Of a stretch of DNA of 29,063 nucleotides, positions 24,813 to 29,063 are shown piece after piece. The translations under genes were made by a program, and so were the position numbers. This DNA is from CAYNZP01 sp964401835. Lineage in GTDB: Bacteria > Planctomycetota > Phycisphaerae > SM23-33. The first letter of the stretch is position 1; every line of letters begins with the position of its first letter. Under the pieces are notes generated by a model. It saw only the letters and a program-made list of their open reading frames with translations. It ran no database searches and was not told the origin of the DNA. The DNA is taken from assembly GCA_964401835.1 (NCBI GenBank), contig CAYNZP010000020.1:1-29063 (forward strand), written 5' to 3'.

Positions 24813-25829
24813 TCACTGTTTATGACAAGTTTCTATCAATGTTTCCAAAAATGCAGTAGCGTTTTCAACCGGCACTTCCGGGCCGAGATGCTTTCCAGTT
24901 TCAGCCAGCCAGCCACCATCCGGCGCAAGAATACCGGCACACTTTTTTACATATGCTCGAACGTCGTCAGGGTTTCCTTGCATAATTACATGTTGCACAC
25001 CAATGCCCCCACGGAAAGAAACACGATCTCCAACCGTTTTCTTTGCCCATCCAATATCAACAGCTTCTTCCTGCAGCGGGTGAAGTATCTGAACCCCAAG
25101 TTCGGCATAATCCTCAAGAATTGGGCTTACGTCACCGCAACAATGAACACCCAAAACTTTTCCCGTTTCTAGAACGGCATCATACATCCTCTTTAACTTT
25201 GGCTTTATATTCTTGCGCCAATAATCGGGAGAAATCATCAAGCCTCGTTGCATGGCATAGTCGTCGCCAACAACTATGGAATCAATTGGTAGTTCAGCTG
25301 CGCGTTTGACTCCAGCGATAAGCTTCTCCAATAAACCTTCCATCACCTCTTCGACAAAATCTGGATGGTCATGAAGATCCATCAACCAGTTTTCCACCCC
25401 GCGTAAGCGCCACATTCTCCCCCAAAAACAACCCGTAAATTGGTACATAACAAACCGTTCGTTGTTTTTCTGGGCTATTTCCAAGGCCTCATTAAACAAT
25501 GAATCAGGAAGAAGATCGGGAAACTCATAACCATCTAACGATGGTTCCTTCAAAGGATATTCTACAAGATGCATGGCTGCCGCTTTTTCAAACTTGCAAC
25601 CGAATGGATCCCACATGTATTTACCTTCTTCTCTTGTAAATTCTGGTCTAATAATGCGGCATGTGTGATCTTCATATTTCGGCCAATTTTCCCGGCCACC
25701 GTAGTATTCGTCCAACTTCGCTTCCATCTCCGGATAGAAATAGACGGTGTAGGGGATTACATCCGGTTCTTTGTGTGCTACGGCCTCATAGCAACGCCGC
25801 TTTAGCGGAGGCAAATCAATAGTATTCAA
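24813..25829 (-). CDS. UroD/MtaA-like protein (uroporphyrinogen decarboxylase family), TTG start
   Basis: The 338-residue protein begins MNTIDLPPLKRRCYEAVAHK and has VHCCGD (about 228-233), the zinc-binding motif of MtaA/CmuA-type corrinoid methyltransferases and relatives. A conserved GDDYAMQRG precedes it. The TTG start is supported by AAGGAG eight bases upstream, lying in the last codons of the preceding gene, and no nearer ATG fits. The two genes are two bases apart, so translation is probably coupled. No corrinoid protein gene is visible nearby, so methyl transfer is uncertain. It is probably cytoplasmic and part of the minus-strand catabolic cluster. Confidence 0.75.
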   Translation of the reverse strand: MNTIDLPPLKRRCYEAVAHKEPDVIPYTVYFYPEMEAKLDEYYGGRENWPKYEDHTCRIIRPEFTREEGKYMWDPFGCKFEKAAAMHLVEYPLKEPSLDGYEFPDLLPDSLFNEALEIAQKNNERFVMYQFTGCFWGRMWRLRGVENWLMDLHDHPDFVEEVMEGLLEKLIAGVKRAAELPIDSIVVGDDYAMQRGLMISPDYWRKNIKPKLKRMYDAVLETGKVLGVHCCGDVSPILEDYAELGVQILHPLQEEAVDIGWAKKTVGDRVSFRGGIGVQHVIMQGNPDDVRAYVKKCAGILAPDGGWLAETGKHLGPEVPVENATAFLETLIETCHKQ

Positions 25830-25831
25830 AG

Positions 25832-27658
25832 TTAAAGCTCCTTATTTAAATATGGCAATATCCAATTTGAACTATGTTCATACATCCACGTATCAAACTG
25901 AATGTTTGGATCAGGGTTACGAAGTTGAGGTACTCCTTGTAAAGGAATATTGCTGCAACAGACATCAAACACCCAAGAGAAAGTATCTATTCCTTGATTG
26001 TCTATTTCGTTTGCGAGGAATTGCGACAATCTTGAATGCGACTCCCCAGAAGCATTTGAATCCAGAGGAAAGACGTCAAAAAATTCTGCATCAATTTTCT
26101 TTGCCCCGGAAATCTCCCGTGCAGACTTGCCGTCAATGTCAAAAAGGTTGTCATCTCCGGTAATCAGAATCCCGCCTCGTGAAATAAATGCTTCCAAGCC
26201 AGACATGAGTGCTGGGGAAACAAATTCCAGCGACGGCGCCATAATTAACCGCACCCTCTGCGGAACGTCCGTACGTTCAATTTCGCAGTCCGAGACAAAC
26301 CCGGAGTAAATTCGTGCTTCTGAACATGCCGAAAAGGCAGCGTAAATCTTTCGCCATTCACGCCTATGCATCAAAGCCGAGTGCGAAGGAACAAGTATGA
26401 CCACTTCGGCATCAGGCTGGATAAAACGCTTGCTTGCAGCGGCCTTCGAAATCAGCTTAAGTGATTTTCCCCAACGTACCTGCGGCAGTGTTGAAGGGTC
26501 GGGGTTTCCGACCATCGGGCCATCGTAGGGGTTTTCCTTAAGGCTTGAAGGATAATCGCGAGTCCAAAAATAGAAGCCACCCGCTCCGTGCCGAATGGCC
26601 TGATCATACCACGTGCGAATCAGATTCTCGCAGGGCATGAAACGGCAGCCTGCAGCAAGAAGATTTACTCGAACACTGACCAATGGGGTCTTTTTGGTAA
26701 GATCGCGAACCAATTGAACACAGAAACCTGTGTAATGTCGTAACATAATTTCATCAATTAACAGGGTCGGACGAATTGCAACGCCAGGATAGTCGTAGAC
26801 CCGCCCGAAACCCTCAAAATCGATGGGAGGAAGTTCATGGTTATTACCAACTATCTTTACTCCTGAGCCCAGAGCAGTTCTAAGGGTCCTTGCCTGAAAT
26901 TCCAAGACTTGGGCATGCTTGTGCTGAATGAAAACCCAAAACTTTGCAAGGGCTACACGTTCTTCGCTTGTTTTCGGGTCGATTATGGGCTTTTCACAAC
27001 CAATCGCTGTAATGAGCTCCTTTTTTACTGCTTGTGGATTTCGTTCAAAGGCTGCTGCGAATAATGAAAGGGCTGTTTCCTGACAAAACAGAACCGACAG
27101 ATTTAATTCTCTTTGAACAAGAGGCCCACCATACACAGCTTCGATTTCTTTGAGGCGAGAAACAATCCCCGCAATTCTTTTAGGGTAATATTCCTGGAAT
27201 GCAGACCATTCTTCTTTTGTAAATGGAACGGTAAAACCAAGCGCAGGAGCCTCAATTGATTGCCTCAGGCCGTATTTGCGATTAATGAGAAGCGATTCGA
27301 GCATCCCGTTTCCCAGGCCATCATTCCAGACAATACCGTAATCTGAAATAAGTTTACCAATTTCGTCTGGACCGAATAAATTATTACGACGAAATCCACC
27401 AAGGCGAACAAGGTAAGGATTGTCTTCAAATTTTGCTTTCTCTGGTAAAGGGATTTTCGCTGGTGTAGGAGCGTCTTTCGTTGGAAAGGACCCGGGAGCG
27501 ACTTCGTGCCGCTCGACACGATCGAAGCCGGCCAGGTCATAGCTCACAGGCTGTCCGGGACGAAACCCTATCATGTCGCATCCTTCGCGGGCAAGCCAGT
27601 CTATCTCTTTGTCACTAAGCATTTTCGTCTTGCTCTTCTTTCCGAAGGTCATCTTCAT
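25832..27658 (-). CDS. Uncharacterised glycosidase-like protein with a possible beta-galactosidase-type fold
   Basis: The product has 608 residues from Met at 27658 or, more likely, 596 from the ATG at 27620-27622 (MLSDKEIDWLAREG). The second start overlaps the stop of the upstream remnant in ATGCTTAG, suggesting coupled translation. No signal peptide is seen. The middle holds LIDEIMLRHYTGFCVQLVRD and HGAGGFYFWTRDYPSS, and the C-terminal half has a Rossmann-like stretch with VVILVPSHSALM and GGILITGDDN. The latter recalls the glutaminase-like domain of GH42-type beta-galactosidases. That match is loose and no catalytic pair could be named. It probably acts inside the cell on a sugar imported for this cluster. 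Confidence 0.5.
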   Translation of the reverse strand: MKMTFGKKSKTKMLSDKEIDWLAREGCDMIGFRPGQPVSYDLAGFDRVERHEVAPGSFPTKDAPTPAKIPLPEKAKFEDNPYLVRLGGFRRNNLFGPDEIGKLISDYGIVWNDGLGNGMLESLLINRKYGLRQSIEAPALGFTVPFTKEEWSAFQEYYPKRIAGIVSRLKEIEAVYGGPLVQRELNLSVLFCQETALSLFAAAFERNPQAVKKELITAIGCEKPIIDPKTSEERVALAKFWVFIQHKHAQVLEFQARTLRTALGSGVKIVGNNHELPPIDFEGFGRVYDYPGVAIRPTLLIDEIMLRHYTGFCVQLVRDLTKKTPLVSVRVNLLAAGCRFMPCENLIRTWYDQAIRHGAGGFYFWTRDYPSSLKENPYDGPMVGNPDPSTLPQVRWGKSLKLISKAAASKRFIQPDAEVVILVPSHSALMHRREWRKIYAAFSACSEARIYSGFVSDCEIERTDVPQRVRLIMAPSLEFVSPALMSGLEAFISRGGILITGDDNLFDIDGKSAREISGAKKIDAEFFDVFPLDSNASGESHSRLSQFLANEIDNQGIDTFSWVFDVCCSNIPLQGVPQLRNPDPNIQFDTWMYEHSSNWILPYLNKEL

Positions 27659-27896
27659 AAGCGCGGTCGATTAGTTCAGGGGAATCCAGGCCAGGCCTCA
27701 CAAAAAATGGCACCGATGATCCTGTTCGGGTGGTCTTCAAACGTCTTTTTACCTTATCGTTGCCTTTGCAGGCGAAAAGCGGCCCCAGTCCGATCAAACA
27801 ACACCTTTCAATTCCACATTCGTCCATTGCGGCAAGGAGGTTTTCCAGATGGTTTGGTTCGTCCAGTAAATGTGCATGGACGTCATTAATTCTCAT
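27615..27896 (-). pseudogene. Amidohydrolase remnant related to the operon-3 enzyme
   Basis: The 93-codon frame opens MRINDVHAHLL with the HxH metal motif and IERCCLIGLG, closely like the start of the 6.1-6.9 kb amidohydrolase. In the middle the proper sequence (TFEDHPNRIIGA) appears in another frame, after which VRPGLDSPELIDRAYED returns to the first frame, matching IRPGNDKPEEVDRL of the intact enzyme. Two compensating frameshifts therefore damaged it, and everything after about residue 85, including the other metal ligands, is missing. It is the first gene behind the minus-strand promoter. Confidence 0.6.
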
Positions 27897-28095
27897 GGTA
27901 CGGCTTTCTCTATTGCTCGTTAACTATCTATTATGACTACTGTTGCAACTTCCAGTCTTTTGATACAGTAAGGATTCATACCTTTCATGGAATAGGAGCA
28001 GAATTATGTGGAAAAACTCCTGGTTACGAGCTCCCAAAACCAAAAAAATGGGTTTATTTAGATAACAAGTAAGGTAGTACCCATACTATATTAAG

Positions 28096-28123
28096 AATAT
28101 AAAGATTTGCAAAAGCTTGTCAA
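28096..28123 (-). promoter_or_regulatory. Promoter for the minus-strand catabolic cluster
   Basis: On the minus strand a perfect TTGACA (28118-28123) and TATATT (28096-28101) are 16 bases apart, about 200 bases before the amidohydrolase remnant. Confidence 0.55.
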
Positions 28124-28377
28124 CAGTTTTCATCCTTTTGCGTTTTTAGGCGTGTTAGTAAGTTGAGGATATTTAAGTGCAAATTATGGAAAACTACGAT
28201 TGAGATAATAAGACATTTGCTTCAAAAAAAGTTGGTTGGGATTGTATGAAGGCTTGATTGAAGCAAAAACAGCTAAAAAAGAAAACACATGTTGATGTTA
28301 CTCACACTACAGAAATGACTTAAGGTTATTTCTGCGAGTTTGAAAAGCAGGTGATTATATAATATAAAATATAAAGG

Positions 28378-28406
28378 TTGACAAAATTATCAAATAAAAG
28401 TATCCT
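28378..28406 (+). promoter_or_regulatory. Promoter for the secreted repeat protein
   Basis: A perfect TTGACA (28378-28383) is followed after 17 bases by TATCCT (28401-28406). The start codon of the next gene is about 370 bases on, implying a long leader. Confidence 0.5.
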
Positions 28407-28776
28407 TACTATATAGCTCGAGAAGTTTCGGCTGCTCTGGTATGCATACGATTTAAATAAGTAAAGTTTTTAGTCGGCAATAGGATGCATACTAGCGGGC
28501 TAATATTTACCGATTATGGATAAAAGCAGGGAAAGGATGGAAGGCAATTCAAGTATCAAGATATTAGGAGGAAAGGAATCGGAAATCATTTGTTGGTAGC
28601 GAGAATGATTAGTACGAAAACTTATGTTCACGAAGAAACGCTACAGATTAAGAACAGAAAAACAAAAGCATAGTTGCAAGAGCAGGAAGAACGAAAAGTA
28701 AAATGATGTTAAGGGCCTTCTTTGATAGTGAGGGCAAACGGAGCAAGAAAATTTAAAGAGCGAAAGGAGAAGTGTT

Positions 28777-29063
28777 ATGGGTAAAGGTTTAAAATTTTTC
28801 ATATTATTTGTGGTTGCGGCGTTGCTAATCTCTGCGCCAGTGGCCCAGGCAGCGGAGTTTATAGCTGCTAGAACAGAAGGTGCAGTAAGGCTGTACGATG
28901 TGACCAATCCGTCGAGCATCACTGACAGTACCATTCAGGGTGACGGGTCCGGCCTGACTTGGAGCGGTTCTGCTGGTTTGACAGACTCTCGCTTCGTTGC
29001 TGCCAGGACAGAAGGTGGGATAAAGCTGTACGATGTGGATAGTGGTCAGGATTGGAACGTTCA
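28777..29063 (+). CDS. Secreted repeat protein, N-terminal part (cut by window edge)
   Basis: ATG 28777 with AAGGAGA six bases upstream opens a frame that is still open at the window end (95 codons seen). It starts with a clear signal peptide (MGKGLKFFILFVVAALLISA, then PVAQAAE with an AQA cleavage site). The mature part shows a repeat of about 49 residues: FIAARTEGAVRLYDV and again FVAARTEGGIKLYDV. The repeats probably form a beta-propeller or a similar surface structure. The end of the protein, where a sorting signal might be, lies outside. No function is assigned. Confidence 0.75.
   Translation, partial: MGKGLKFFILFVVAALLISAPVAQAAEFIAARTEGAVRLYDVTNPSSITDSTIQGDGSGLTWSGSAGLTDSRFVAARTEGGIKLYDVDSGQDWNV

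Larger units (their letters stand above)
27897..28776. other. AT-rich intergenic spacer without protein gene
   Basis: About 880 bases hold no convincing coding sequence on either strand. They contain two outward-facing promoter candidates and a long leader for the downstream secreted protein. An AGGAGG near 28567 precedes only a very short frame, which is not called. Confidence 0.5.

Overview
The window looks like chromosomal DNA from an anaerobic, sugar-degrading bacterium of the Planctomycetota (Phycisphaerae/Sedimentisphaerales type) or possibly Lentisphaerota. The pointers are a prepilin-like protein with the FTLIELLVVIAI start, sialidase-like and LamG/CBM9 glycoside-hydrolase-like proteins, Gfo/Idh/MocA oxidoreductases, uroporphyrinogen-decarboxylase-like (UroD/MtaA) proteins and many decayed gene remnants. 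This assignment is inference from gene content. No rRNA, tRNA or CRISPR array was seen.

Layout. (1) 1-4.6 kb, plus strand: the tail of one DapA-family aldolase, an intact N-acetylneuraminate-lyase-like aldolase, a Gfo/Idh/MocA oxidoreductase and a prepilin-like protein. Among them lie remnants of a sialidase-like protein, an acetylxylan-esterase-like hydrolase, a carbohydrate-protein C-terminal domain and possibly a group II intron reverse transcriptase. (2) 4.8-6.07 kb: a ROK-family regulator on the minus strand, with a divergent control region holding two facing promoters and a central palindrome. (3) 6.09-15.4 kb, plus strand: a tight catabolic operon coding for an amidohydrolase, a NagB-like isomerase, a CoA-acylating aldehyde dehydrogenase, both subunits of an ADP-forming acyl-CoA ligase, a DASS transporter, a split transketolase, an RpiB-like isomerase and the start of a TauE-type permease. 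This set matches the transketolase route of sulfoquinovose breakdown (sulfo-TK), which ends in sulfoacetate. (4) 15.4-16.9 kb: a decayed IS21-type insertion cuts off the TauE gene. (5) 16.9-21.0 kb, minus strand: a large GC-richer LamG/CBM9/glycosidase-like gene fused in frame to half of a cold-shock domain. (6) 21.25-27.9 kb, minus strand: a second catabolic cluster with a broken amidohydrolase, an unusual glycosidase-like protein, two UroD-like proteins and two tandem D-2-hydroxyacid dehydrogenases. (7) 27.9-28.8 kb: an AT-rich spacer with divergent promoters, followed by the start of a secreted repeat protein that runs off the window.

How the genes may work together. In operon 3 the expected flow is sulfoquinovose to sulfofructose (the isomerase is unproven; the NagB-like protein is the best local candidate). 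Split transketolase and RpiB-like isomerase would then yield sulfoacetaldehyde and xylulose 5-phosphate. The acylating dehydrogenase would make sulfoacetyl-CoA, the SucCD-like ligase would make ATP and sulfoacetate, and DASS/TauE carriers would export it. Substitutions in the RpiB-like and NagB-like proteins at positions used by the phosphosugar enzymes fit unusual, non-phosphorylated substrates. No sulfoquinovosidase was found in the window.
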